Of a stretch of 64,000 nt of DNA, positions 8,577-17,196 are shown piece after piece (within the stretch, counting starts at the first letter, position 1; each line of letters opens with the position of its first letter). This DNA comes from Psychrobacter glacincola. GTDB taxonomy: Bacteria; Pseudomonadota; Gammaproteobacteria; Pseudomonadales; Moraxellaceae. The notes under the pieces are model-generated. The model made no database searches. It was not told where the DNA came from and was given only the letters and a program-made list of their open reading frames with translations. The position numbers and the translations under genes were made by a program. The stretch lies in the NCBI RefSeq assembly GCF_904846215.1, contig NZ_CAJGZK010000003.1:1-64000 (forward strand), given 5' to 3'.

Positions 8577-9197
8577 ATGAAACGTATCATCGCATTGACT
8601 GGTTTGGCTTGTGCTATTGGGTTTGCCAATATGGGCGCACAAGCCGCCAATTATGTCGCAGGAAAAGACTACCGCGTGCTAGACAACCCAGAAAAAATCA
8701 ACGGTGATGCTATCATTGTGCGTGAATTCTTTTGGTATGGCTGCCCGTCTTGTAACGTCCTCAATCCACATATGGAAAAATGGGCAAAAACCAAAGACAA
8801 AGATGTGGCCTTCTTTAAAACCCCAGCAGCGCTAAATCCTGTGTGGGAAGCCAGCGCCCGTGGTTTTTATGCCGCGCAATTACTGGGTTTTGAAGACAAG
8901 ACCCATGACGCTTTATTTGATGCCGTACACAAAAATGGTAAGCAATTGTTTGACCAGTCTTCATTAAGCAAATGGTATGCCTCAAAAGGCGTGAACGAGA
9001 AGAAATTTAATAGCCTTTATAACTCTTTTGCGGTCGGTACCAAAATCGGTCGCTCACAAGCAGGTGCTAAGCGTTATCAGTTATCAGGTGTGCCAGCTGT
9101 TGTTGTACAAGGCAAATACGTGGTAACCGGTGAAAGTGCTACCGTACCTAAAGTAGTTGACTTCCTAGTTGATAAAGTACGTGCTGAAAAGAAATAA
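8577..9197 (+). CDS. dsbA: Periplasmic thiol:disulfide interchange protein DsbA
   Basis: The precursor has 206 residues, with a signal peptide ending near ANMGAQA/A (about residue 23). The thioredoxin-like domain contains the redox motif in FFWYGCPSCNVL (Cys56 and Cys59, approximately) and the cis-proline loop SGVPAVVVQG. DsbA oxidises cysteine pairs of exported proteins and is recycled by DsbB. The active-site dipeptide is Pro-Ser, where DsbA normally has Pro-His; the His strongly tunes redox potential, so the oxidising power may differ. The gene stands alone with its own terminator. Confidence 0.93.
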   Translation: MKRIIALTGLACAIGFANMGAQAANYVAGKDYRVLDNPEKINGDAIIVREFFWYGCPSCNVLNPHMEKWAKTKDKDVAFFKTPAALNPVWEASARGFYAAQLLGFEDKTHDALFDAVHKNGKQLFDQSSLSKWYASKGVNEKKFNSLYNSFAVGTKIGRSQAGAKRYQLSGVPAVVVQGKYVVTGESATVPKVVDFLVDKVRAEKK

Positions 9198-9238
9198 CAG
9201 TATTTTTAATCAAGCGTAACAGCGCTATGTCGTAAACT

Positions 9239-9270
9239 AAAAAAGCCAATCATTAACGATTGGCTTTTTT
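9239..9270 (+). terminator. Rho-independent terminator after dsbA
   Basis: The hairpin AAAAAAGCCAATC-attaac-GATTGGCTTTTTT is symmetrical and can serve both dsbA and the convergent darP gene. Confidence 0.88.
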
Positions 9271-9344
9271 GTGTTTTAGCATTCTATCTTTTGTATTTTA
9301 TAGGTAGCGGCTAAACCAAATTTGCTTCCCTATATTTCTCATCA

Positions 9345-9857
9345 CTATTTTTTTAGATTCGTCAAAATAGCGACTTCACGTATATAACTGGCAAGGTCAG
9401 CTTTAGATTCCGCCATCAGCTCCTCATCGTTTGTATGCTTAGCATACTCAATCCAGAGCAATAGCTGATACATACTATGCTGCTCAGAGGCTTGATATTG
9501 TTTAACGAACTGCTTGAGTGTGCCTTCATCGTTAATGTTTAAGCGCTCATGCCAACTCTCAATTTTAGACACCTGCTCCTTCGGAAAATAGGCATCAAAC
9601 AATGCTTTTATCAGCTCATGGCGATTTTCTTCAATCATAAGCTTGCCAACGCGCTTGGTCTGACGATTACGCGCATTGGCGCTAGTGATATCGGCAAGCG
9701 CCATCAATTCCGCCATAAAATAATCACTGGCAGGTAAGGCTTTAAGTTGTTTTTTTGATAAGTTGGCAAGCGGTATTGACAACTGTTGCAAGCGCTCATG
9801 AGCTTTTTTGAGCTCTGTGCGCGATACGCGCATATCTTCTTCTGACCAGTCAATCAT
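9345..9857 (-). CDS. darP: Ribosome-associated protein DarP (YjgA, DUF615)
   Basis: This basic helical protein of 170 residues matches the DUF615/YjgA family. Characteristic segments are SRTELKKAHERLQQL, the LPASDYFMAELMALADI block and the RQTKRVGKLMIEE motif (about residues 62-77), followed by a C-terminal helical domain. DarP binds late 50S ribosome assembly intermediates in E. coli. The length is normal for the family. It is followed upstream by rapZ with a 54-bp gap, so the two may be co-transcribed. Confidence 0.9.
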   Translation of the reverse strand: MIDWSEEDMRVSRTELKKAHERLQQLSIPLANLSKKQLKALPASDYFMAELMALADITSANARNRQTKRVGKLMIEENRHELIKALFDAYFPKEQVSKIESWHERLNINDEGTLKQFVKQYQASEQHSMYQLLLWIEYAKHTNDEELMAESKADLASYIREVAILTNLKK

Positions 9858-9911
9858 AAAAGCTTTCCATTTTCAGAAAATAAATAATAAATATAAGGGT
9901 GTTTTGACTTT

Positions 9912-10874
9912 CTACCAGCGATGTTTTTCACGGTGTTTGCCCGTAACAATTAAGCCTTCTGGCAAGCTATCTTGCAACCTATCTTGAAGGTGTTTGGTGA
10001 TAAATACCGAGCGATGCTTACCGCCCGTACAGCCAATAGCAACCGTTACCGTATGACGATTGTTATGTAAAAAATCAGGTAACCAGCGATTAAGGAACGT
10101 AGCGATATCTCCTGTCATCTCAGCGACCTCTGGATAATCCGCAAAAAACTCACCCACTTCAGCATCAAGACCAGTTGCTGCGCGCAGTGTGGGATTCCAA
10201 TGCGGATTGGGTAAAATCCTGACATCAAAGACAAAGTCTGCATCGATGGGACTGCCGTATTTAAAGCCAAACGATAATAGGTTAATCACGATCTGATTGT
10301 CCACGCCAACATAATCGCGCAGACGCTCTTTGAGCTGATGGATATTCAGCATACTGGTATCTATCTTGATATCGGCATGCTTTAATATCGGCTGTAAAAG
10401 CTGGATTTCTTTTTCAATTGCTGCTGGTAGATTATACGCCGTATTTCCTACGCCTTTGGTATCTAACACCATCAACGGATGGATACGGCGGGTGGCATTA
10501 AAGCGTGCAACCAGCGTTTCGTCTTGCGCCGTCACATACATCACCGTGACAGCCGCATCGCCATAGGTCTGCTTCAAACTATCATGAATGGCGGCAAAGT
10601 TGGATAAATCTGCACGCGGCGTACGAATATCAACCCCAAGAGCAATACGCTTAATGCCACTATCACAGACCAGCTTTTGCGCCGCTTCAGGCACCAGAGA
10701 CAAAGGCAAGTTATCAATAGAATAAAAACCCAAGTCTTCAAGGATATTTAATACCGAGGTTTTCCCTGAGCCTGAACGTCCTGACACCACCAATATACTC
10801 AATCTATCACCAACGGATTTGTTAGAATCTATAAGCTTTGATTGAGCATTATGAGTATCTTGATTGACTTTCAT
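9912..10874 (-). CDS. rapZ: RapZ/YvcJ-family RNase adapter, nucleotide-binding
   Basis: This 320-residue P-loop protein has the Walker A motif VVSGRSGSGKTSVL near residue 30 and the diagnostic LEDLGFYSIDNLPLSLV segment. The C-terminal domain carries LSFGFKYGSP and the AIGCTGGKHRSVFI signature. In E. coli RapZ guides RNase E to the sRNA GlmZ and controls amino-sugar synthesis; in other bacteria the family binds ATP/GTP without a proven role. It is usually next to rpoN/ptsN, but here it lies between darP and panC. The start has an AAGGATG ribosome site. Confidence 0.93.
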   Translation of the reverse strand: MKVNQDTHNAQSKLIDSNKSVGDRLSILVVSGRSGSGKTSVLNILEDLGFYSIDNLPLSLVPEAAQKLVCDSGIKRIALGVDIRTPRADLSNFAAIHDSLKQTYGDAAVTVMYVTAQDETLVARFNATRRIHPLMVLDTKGVGNTAYNLPAAIEKEIQLLQPILKHADIKIDTSMLNIHQLKERLRDYVGVDNQIVINLLSFGFKYGSPIDADFVFDVRILPNPHWNPTLRAATGLDAEVGEFFADYPEVAEMTGDIATFLNRWLPDFLHNNRHTVTVAIGCTGGKHRSVFITKHLQDRLQDSLPEGLIVTGKHREKHRW

Positions 10875-10918
10875 GTTCCGTCATCCTTATAAATTGCTTC
10901 CCGCAAATCACAGTGTCA

Positions 10919-11797
10919 TCACACCGTATTAGCCGTCACCAACTGATTGTCGAGTAAGCGCGCACGCCCTAACCATGCTGCCACTAAGATAACCAAATCC
11001 TGCTGATTTTCATTGAAATTTACCGATGACCCATCTGTCTTTAAAGAATCGAGCTGAGCCGTTTTTATGTCTAGATAATCGATAACAAAACCGGCGCTGG
11101 TAATACGCTGCCGAGATGCTGCCAAAAGCACATCTAATGGCTGATGATTGCCACCAATCCGTTTGGCTAAATACTGCAATTCTTGCTGTAAGATAGGCGC
11201 TGTTTGGCGCTCAGACTCGCTTAAATACTGATTGCGTGATGACAATGCCAAGCCATCCGCCGCACGAACGATAGGCGCGCCAATAATCTCAATTGAATAG
11301 CTCAAATCACGTACCAACTGCTTGATGATAGCCAATTGCTGATAATCCTTTTGCCCAAATATAGCCACATTCGGCTGGACGATATTAAATAACTTGGAGA
11401 CGACGATACCGACACCATCAAAGTGGGTAGGTCGAGTTTTGCCACATAGCTGCTCAGTAATAGCCCCAGCTCGGACAGTCGTCGGGGGTGGTAATACCGG
11501 ATACATCTCGTCAATATTTGGGGCAAAAACATAATCAGCACCAACAGTAGCTAGCTTTGCCACATCTTCATCCAACGTACGTGGGTAGCTATCAAAGTCT
11601 TCACCAACGCCAAACTGAGTTGGATTGACAAAAATACTGACCACGACGATATCGGCATGTTGTTTGGCAATGTTTACCAGCTCAAGATGACCATCATGTA
11701 GATTGCCCATCGTCGGTACTAACGCAATACGTTGCGCTGCACGATAAGGCTGTATAGCAGCTCGCAACGCTGAGATATGATGATGAATCATTGGCAT
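10919..11797 (-). CDS. panC: Pantothenate synthetase
   Basis: PanC (292 residues) joins pantoate and beta-alanine using ATP, the last step of pantothenate synthesis. Visible motifs are VPTMGNLHDGHLELV (the HIGH-like nucleotide site), FVNPTQFG, VVSKLFNIVQPN, FGQKDYQQL and the KMSKS-like LALSSRN. Two in-frame ATGs (11797 and 11791) are possible starts. It forms an operon with panB upstream (51-bp gap), and folK and pcnB follow further upstream, as in other gammaproteobacteria. Confidence 0.95.
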   Translation of the reverse strand: MPMIHHHISALRAAIQPYRAAQRIALVPTMGNLHDGHLELVNIAKQHADIVVVSIFVNPTQFGVGEDFDSYPRTLDEDVAKLATVGADYVFAPNIDEMYPVLPPPTTVRAGAITEQLCGKTRPTHFDGVGIVVSKLFNIVQPNVAIFGQKDYQQLAIIKQLVRDLSYSIEIIGAPIVRAADGLALSSRNQYLSESERQTAPILQQELQYLAKRIGGNHQPLDVLLAASRQRITSAGFVIDYLDIKTAQLDSLKTDGSSVNFNENQQDLVILVAAWLGRARLLDNQLVTANTV

Positions 11798-11848
11798 GAT
11801 TAACGGCTCTTTTACTGATAAACATGAATACTAAAATGTTATATTTGC

Positions 11849-12649
11849 TTAACTAAACTGGTGCTGCTCTTTTGGGAAGCTACCTTCTTTTACTGACTGC
11901 TGATACAGGGCAAATGCGCCTTCGATACTATGCTCAGTATTGCGCTCATCAGTCAGAAAATCATGAACAAAACGTGGCGCGCGACCATGAACCATACCGA
12001 GCATATCGTGCATGACCAATACTTGACCGTCGGTATCAGCGCCTGCCCCAATGCCTATCACGGGCACAGCAACGGCTTCTGTTACGGCTTTAGCAAGCGC
12101 AGCAGGCACACATTCTAGTACCAAAAGCGCCGCACCGGCATTAACCACAGCTTTTGCGTCATCGAGTAGTTTTTGACCCGCTTCATCGCCGCGACCTTGG
12201 ACTTTATAACCGCCAAAGACATTGACCGACTGCGGCGTTAATCCTAAATGCACACAGGTTGGCGTACCTGCTTGCGCCAATGTTGTGACCAAATCGCAAA
12301 GCTCACTACCGCCCTCAATCTTAATCACATGCGCGCCTGCTTGCATCAGCTTGCGGCTATTAGCAATAGCTTCCGGTAGCGTCACATAGCTCATAAAGGG
12401 TAAGTCCGCTAAAATAAGCGCCTGCTTATTACTACGGGCGACATTGGCAGTGTGGTAAGCCATATCATCGACAGTAACGGGCAAGGTTGAATCATGGCCC
12501 TGAACCACCATGCCCAAGCTATCACCGATTAAAATCGTATCAATTTGCGCTTTTTCCATCATGCGCGCAAACATGGCATCATAACAGGTTAGACACGTAA
12601 ATTTGGTACCGTCTTTCTTAAACTTATTTAAAGTAGATAACGTTGTCAT
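11849..12649 (-). CDS. panB: 3-methyl-2-oxobutanoate hydroxymethyltransferase
   Basis: PanB (266 residues) makes ketopantoate from 2-oxoisovalerate and methylene-tetrahydrofolate. The TIM-barrel motifs are visible: TCYDAMFARMMEKAQID, ILIGDSLGMVVQGHDSTLPV (metal-binding Asp), AHVIKIEGG, HLGLTPQ and VIGIGAGADTDGQVLVMHDM. A GAGGGTGAT ribosome site precedes the ATG. A 15-bp tandem repeat lies immediately upstream in its leader. Confidence 0.95.
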   Translation of the reverse strand: MTTLSTLNKFKKDGTKFTCLTCYDAMFARMMEKAQIDTILIGDSLGMVVQGHDSTLPVTVDDMAYHTANVARSNKQALILADLPFMSYVTLPEAIANSRKLMQAGAHVIKIEGGSELCDLVTTLAQAGTPTCVHLGLTPQSVNVFGGYKVQGRGDEAGQKLLDDAKAVVNAGAALLVLECVPAALAKAVTEAVAVPVIGIGAGADTDGQVLVMHDMLGMVHGRAPRFVHDFLTDERNTEHSIEGAFALYQQSVKEGSFPKEQHQFS

Positions 12650-12656
12650 ATCACCC

Positions 12657-12715
12657 TCAATGCTTTTAACTACAATGTTTTTGACTACAATGTTTTTGAT
12701 TACAATGCTTTTAAC
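12657..12715. repeat. 15-bp tandem repeat (about four units) upstream of panB
   Basis: The unit TACAATGTTTTTGAC is repeated with small changes: (C)AATGCTTTTAAC, TACAATGTTTTTGAC, TACAATGTTTTTGAT, TACAATGCTTTTAAC. It fills the space between folK and the panB start, beginning 8 bp upstream of the ATG. Confidence 0.85.
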
Positions 12716-12753
12716 TGTTCGTCAAGCATCAATAGCTTGGACGAATAGCTTGT

Positions 12754-13344
12754 TTATATTTGATTACAGCTTAGCTCATCATTTGATAGTAACTTTAAGC
12801 CTGTCCAATCACGACTATGTGGATAATCTGCTATTGACTTACCGGCAATGATTAGCTCTGGCGCCAACTCTTGCAATGGTATCAAAACAAAATTACGCTC
12901 ATGTAAGCCGGCATGCGGTATCGTTAACTGCGGCTCGATAATCTGCTCATCGCCATACAATAATATATCCACATCAAGGCTACGCTCACCCCAATGACGA
13001 AGGCGAGCGCGTTTTGCTTGCTGCTCTAATTGTTGGCAAAAAGTGAGCAGCTCAAACGGCGTTAAGATGGTTTCAAAACTAGCAACGGCGTTCACGAAAT
13101 CTGGCTGATCTTGTGGTCCCATTGGCACGGACGCATAAAATGAAGAAATACGCGCTATGCGTATTTTTTCTTCTTCTTGCAGCACCTCAAACGCATGCTG
13201 TAAATGCTCAATAGGCGCCCCAAGCTCATTTGCCAGATTGCTACCCAAGCCAACATAGCAAGTAACCCAAGGGAGCGCATTCATATCAGTACTATTGTCC
13301 GCATTATTATAAATGTCATTAAGGCTCATATTCATCGCTATCAT
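12754..13344 (-). CDS. folK: 2-amino-4-hydroxy-6-hydroxymethyldihydropteridine pyrophosphokinase
   Basis: HPPK (196 residues) transfers pyrophosphate from ATP to the pterin in folate synthesis. Motifs are CYVGLGSNLANE (about 29-40), the ATP and metal site RLRHWGERSLDVDILLYGD (two Asp residues), and TIPHAGLHERNFVLIPLQELAP. The N-terminal 20 residues before NALPWVTCYVGLGS are extra; an internal ATG at 13284 is an alternative start, but AAAAGG 5 bp before the ATG at 13344 favours the longer form. Confidence 0.93.
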   Translation of the reverse strand: MIAMNMSLNDIYNNADNSTDMNALPWVTCYVGLGSNLANELGAPIEHLQHAFEVLQEEEKIRIARISSFYASVPMGPQDQPDFVNAVASFETILTPFELLTFCQQLEQQAKRARLRHWGERSLDVDILLYGDEQIIEPQLTIPHAGLHERNFVLIPLQELAPELIIAGKSIADYPHSRDWTGLKLLSNDELSCNQI

Positions 13345-13369
13345 TGGACCTTTTTAGCCATTACCCGTA

Positions 13370-15652
13370 TTAGAGGTCATCAGTACTTGGCTGACGACGG
13401 CGACGTTTCGACGGTACAGGGCCTTTATTGGCATTCATATTACTGTTAACTGTCTTATTAGCATCTATATGTCCGGTAGCACTTTGATTGTTAGCACTTT
13501 GATTGTTAGTACTTTGACTATTAGCATCTCTTTTGGCTGTAAAAGGCTTATCGCTTGATGCCTTAACAGGTTTCGGCGCTTTAGCAATGGCGTTATCAGT
13601 AGAATTATCAACTGGCTTGGGCGATTTTTTTGCGTACTTATCAGCTGCTTTCTCACTATTATTACTGTCTATCGACACTACTTTTTTGGCACCACTAGCT
13701 TTTGCTACAGTACCAGTATTTTTAGTCTCAGTATTTTCAGCCTCAGTAGGCTGACGACGACGGCGCTTGTGCGGTATCGGCTCATTATTCATACTAACAA
13801 GTGCTGGTGACTGCGCGACGTTGCGCTCTGCATAAGCGGGGCTGCGCGCATTAGTTGAAGATGCATGAGTAGCAACTGATGCCTTTTGTGCATGCGATCT
13901 ATTGCTTAAGTCATTTGTTTTATTAGCCGATTTTTCTTGCGACTGTGATTTATTGTCAGCTGTTAGCTTTTCGCCAACAGTTTCTTGCTCAAGCACTTTT
14001 TGAAGAGTCGCTTTTTCCGTCACTTTAGAGAAGGGTTTATCTGAAGCAGAAAGCTGCTTTTGAAGAGGCGGTACGACGTTGCCGTGTTCTATGACAAACA
14101 GTGGGGCAGGTTTCGGCGTGTGCTGCTGATTGTTACCATCATTACGGCTGGCCAAAGACAATTGCTGCAACTGCGCCAGCTCATTATTGTCTTGTGCCAA
14201 TTGCTGTGCGCTATGATTTTTGCTTGTATGGTTAGCATGACTGGCACGGCGGCGGCGTGATGGCACGTTAGACGCATCATTAACCCTTGCTGTTTTTGCA
14301 TTATTCAATGACTTGTCTTGATAGTCATCATCTAACTGACTTAACTTAGCATTGTCATTCGAGTTCTGCGGCTTTTGACGATTGCGTCCACGACCACGCT
14401 GCCCTTGTTTATAAGCACCGCGGCGGATATTTTCATCAAAGTCATCAATCGCTTGATTCTGCTGCTGCTCAGACAAGGTTTGGTAGGTCTGCCACCACTC
14501 GCCCATATCATTGGTCGATTCAGAAAGCGGATGCTCAGCATCGCCGCACTGCTCGCGTAATAATAAGAAATCAAAACCGGCACGAAAACGTGGATGTTCA
14601 GAGAGCTGTACAATCTGTTTGCTACGCGGCGCAGCTAATTTGGGCTGCAATATCCAGATATCACGGATAAACTGTTCCGCAAATTTTGGAATGGCAGTCT
14701 TAATACGTTGACGATCAATGACTTTGCCCGCTGCATGCATTTGCGCATCTGCAAAAGGCATATTGCGCTTTTTGGCTTTTTCTAATTGATGTAGGTAATT
14801 TTCCCACAGTAAAGCCGCGTAAAAGAATGCTGGATTGATACTTTTGCCAGCACCAATACGCTTGTCGGTATTAATAGCCACTTGCTTGACAAGCGCGCTC
14901 GGCTCAGAGGGCGGATAAATAATTAAATTATCAATCGCCCCTGACTTGAACAATAACGGCAATAATGGTACTAAATAACCACCAGTAAACATCTTTTGCG
15001 TTTCATCATAAAGACGATGCGGAGAGATTTGCTCAAGTAGCGACCAGTTGCCATCATGGAATTGCTTGGCTAATTCGCTATCAAACTCAAAACCCAATTT
15101 TGCTTTGAAACGCAAGGCACGCAGCAATCTGACCGGATCTTCTTCGATACGAGTCGGTGCATTGCCTAACAGGCGAATAATTTTATTATCAATATCTTCA
15201 AGCGCACCGCAAAAATCATGAACCACGCCTTTGAGCGGTTGATAATAAAGGGCATTGATAGAAAAGTCACGACGGGCAAAGTCTTGTTGGATATCGCCCC
15301 AAACATTGTCGCGCAAAATCATACCGTCTTGATTGGTATTGGAATCATTGGTAGGTGGACCACGAAAGGTCGCCACTTCGATAAGCTCACGCCCAGAGTA
15401 CACATGCGCCAACTGAAAACGGCGACCGATAATACGGCAGCGCTTACCAAAGACGTCTTTAATTTCATGAGGCTTGGCATCAGTGACCGCATCAAAATCT
15501 TTTGGACGCAGGCCTAGCAAGGTATCACGCACGCCACCACCGACGATATAGGCGTCAAACCCAGCTCGGGTTAGGGTAGCGATGACTTCGGTAATGGAAT
15601 TGGGTAATTCAGATTTATTCAGTTCTAACTGCTTGGCGGCACGCTCGGCCAT
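13370..15652 (-). CDS. pcnB: Poly(A) polymerase I with long disordered tail
   Basis: The 760-residue protein begins with a class II nucleotidyltransferase head: YIVGGGVRDTLLG followed by KDFDAVTDA (catalytic Asp52 and Asp54), then RRDFSINALYY and the RNA-binding domain with EDPVRLLRALRFKAKLGF. This is the poly(A) polymerase layout, and linkage to folK-panBC agrees. From about residue 410 a tail of about 350 residues follows, rich in Asn, Ser, Ala, Lys and Gln. It carries three copies of a basic motif: VPSRRRRASH, IPHKRRRRQPTEAE and VPSKRRRRQPSTDDL. I start at 15652 because AAGGAG lies 8 bp upstream; an upstream extension of 17 codons lacks support. PcnB adds poly(A) tails that speed RNA decay. 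Confidence 0.93.
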   Translation of the reverse strand: MAERAAKQLELNKSELPNSITEVIATLTRAGFDAYIVGGGVRDTLLGLRPKDFDAVTDAKPHEIKDVFGKRCRIIGRRFQLAHVYSGRELIEVATFRGPPTNDSNTNQDGMILRDNVWGDIQQDFARRDFSINALYYQPLKGVVHDFCGALEDIDNKIIRLLGNAPTRIEEDPVRLLRALRFKAKLGFEFDSELAKQFHDGNWSLLEQISPHRLYDETQKMFTGGYLVPLLPLLFKSGAIDNLIIYPPSEPSALVKQVAINTDKRIGAGKSINPAFFYAALLWENYLHQLEKAKKRNMPFADAQMHAAGKVIDRQRIKTAIPKFAEQFIRDIWILQPKLAAPRSKQIVQLSEHPRFRAGFDFLLLREQCGDAEHPLSESTNDMGEWWQTYQTLSEQQQNQAIDDFDENIRRGAYKQGQRGRGRNRQKPQNSNDNAKLSQLDDDYQDKSLNNAKTARVNDASNVPSRRRRASHANHTSKNHSAQQLAQDNNELAQLQQLSLASRNDGNNQQHTPKPAPLFVIEHGNVVPPLQKQLSASDKPFSKVTEKATLQKVLEQETVGEKLTADNKSQSQEKSANKTNDLSNRSHAQKASVATHASSTNARSPAYAERNVAQSPALVSMNNEPIPHKRRRRQPTEAENTETKNTGTVAKASGAKKVVSIDSNNSEKAADKYAKKSPKPVDNSTDNAIAKAPKPVKASSDKPFTAKRDANSQSTNNQSANNQSATGHIDANKTVNSNMNANKGPVPSKRRRRQPSTDDL

Positions 15653-15816
15653 GCATCTACTCCTTGCCTTCATTCTTAACCACCCTGACGAACACAGCGT
15701 CAATCAGGCGGATGTAGATGCTAGTTTAACAAATTTTGGCCATGGTGGGTGTATTTAGACATTTACTTACATGCTAATTTGTCAATATTGGGGTTAATTA
15801 AAGCAAAATACAGGGA

Positions 15817-16191
15817 TTAATCTTGCACGGTTAAACGTCGACGATTTTTCTCAACCGTTTTTGCGCCAATTCCCTTTACCTTGGTTAATTCATCAACCGT
15901 TCTAAAACTGCCAAACATCTCACGATATAAAATAATGGCTTGCGCTTTGCTGCTGCCAATTCCATGCAGCAATGTCAGTTCACTCTCTGTCGCTCGATTG
16001 ATGTTAATAATTGACTGCGTGCGTGCTTGGGTCTGCGCTGTCTCTTGCGTTAATAAATAGTTATAAGCACTTTGGGCATTGTCAAAACACGGCACAGCAT
16101 ACGCTGTATTAATGGCGATATTAAGTGATAAAGCTAGGCAACTAACGCCTATTAGTAACCTCCTAATCAACTGTTTATTAGGCACGTTCAT
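15817..16191 (-). CDS. ComEA-like helix-hairpin-helix protein, secreted
   Basis: This protein of 124 residues has an N-terminal hydrophobic signal (about 10-32, ending TAYA/V) and a C-terminal double helix-hairpin-helix domain: ININRATESELTLLHGIGSSKAQAII and then LTKVKGIGAKTVEKNRRRL. This is the ComEA layout, periplasmic DNA binding during natural transformation, although short HhH proteins of this type also occur outside competence systems. I place the start at 16191, overlapping the end of mazG by 14 bp, because the signal peptide begins there. Confidence 0.8.
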   Translation of the reverse strand: MNVPNKQLIRRLLIGVSCLALSLNIAINTAYAVPCFDNAQSAYNYLLTQETAQTQARTQSIININRATESELTLLHGIGSSKAQAIILYREMFGSFRTVDELTKVKGIGAKTVEKNRRRLTVQD

Positions 16192-17041
16192 GTTGTTTTG
16201 CCGCTTCCCATAACGCATCCATCTCATTAATATCACTGTCTTCTAAACGCTTACCAGCAGCGGATAGTTGTTCTTCAATATAGCCAAAACGCGATTTAAA
16301 CTTATGCACACAAGTCAAAGTTGCTGTTTCCGCATCGAGGTTTAGTTTACGTGCCACATTCACCAGCGCGAACATACAATCACCAAGCTCTTTTTCAATA
16401 TCAGCAATATTGGCTTTTCTCTCCTCTGGCGACTTATCTGTCAGCTCATCTTTTAGCTCGGCAATTTCCTCATCGAGTTTATCAAAGGCACCGCTGACAC
16501 CTTCCCCATCAAAACCCAGTTTTGATGCCTGCTTTTGTACCTCTTGCGCCTGCATAAGGGCACTGCCTGCTTTGGTTTTATCTAGACGACGCTGTGGTTT
16601 GCCCCGTGCTGCGCGGGCTTGCTGTTCTTCCACTTTAATTTCATCCCAGCGTGCTTTTACTGCTGCCTCATCTGTCAGTGTTTCCGCTTCGAACACATGC
16701 GGATGGCGGCGAATGAGCTTTTCTTGCAAAGTAGCAATCACATCACTGATATCGAAGCGCCCTTGCTCAGCATACAGCTGACAATGGAATACCACTTGCA
16801 ACAACACATCGCCAAGCTCGCCTTTGATATCCTCGTCATCATCGCTTTGTACCGCCTCGCCTAGCTCGTAAGCCTCTTCAATCGCGTAAGGAATAAGACT
16901 GTGATTGCTTTGTTTTTTATCCCATGGACAATCGCTACGCAGCCGCGCCATCAACGCCAATAAATCGTTCAACTTACCGCTGGCAGCAGGCTTTCCTTGC
17001 ACAGGCGTAGGTGCAGAGATTTGCTTTTCTATAATGCTCAT
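16178..17041 (-). CDS. mazG: Nucleoside triphosphate pyrophosphohydrolase MazG
   Basis: MazG (287 residues) hydrolyses NTPs to NMP and pyrophosphate and limits mutagenic nucleotides and stringent signalling. The first MazG domain shows LRSDCPWDKKQSNHSLIPY, EEAYELGEAV and GELGDVLLQVVFH (EExxE and ExxD metal sites). The second has LDEEIAELKDEL and EKELGDCMFALVNVARKL. The length is somewhat above the 263 residues of E. coli because of the N terminus and linker. Its stop overlaps the start of the ComEA-like gene, so the two are probably translationally coupled. Confidence 0.94.
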   Translation of the reverse strand: MSIIEKQISAPTPVQGKPAASGKLNDLLALMARLRSDCPWDKKQSNHSLIPYAIEEAYELGEAVQSDDDEDIKGELGDVLLQVVFHCQLYAEQGRFDISDVIATLQEKLIRRHPHVFEAETLTDEAAVKARWDEIKVEEQQARAARGKPQRRLDKTKAGSALMQAQEVQKQASKLGFDGEGVSGAFDKLDEEIAELKDELTDKSPEERKANIADIEKELGDCMFALVNVARKLNLDAETATLTCVHKFKSRFGYIEEQLSAAGKRLEDSDINEMDALWEAAKQHERA

Positions 17042-17196
17042 AAGGGATGCTCGTATATTTTAATTTGCTAGGCAACAGAATAAAGCGACATTCATAGCAA
17101 TTGAGCAGTTAGTGTATCATTGATGCGCAATTGACTTATAATCGTGTTACTACTGAATCATCTTCTCATTGCTCACGCGCAAGGAACCTTATTATT

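Noticed and set aside
15653-15703. N-terminal extension of PcnB to 15703
   Set aside because: A clear AAGGAG ribosome site favours 15652, and the extension has no family match.
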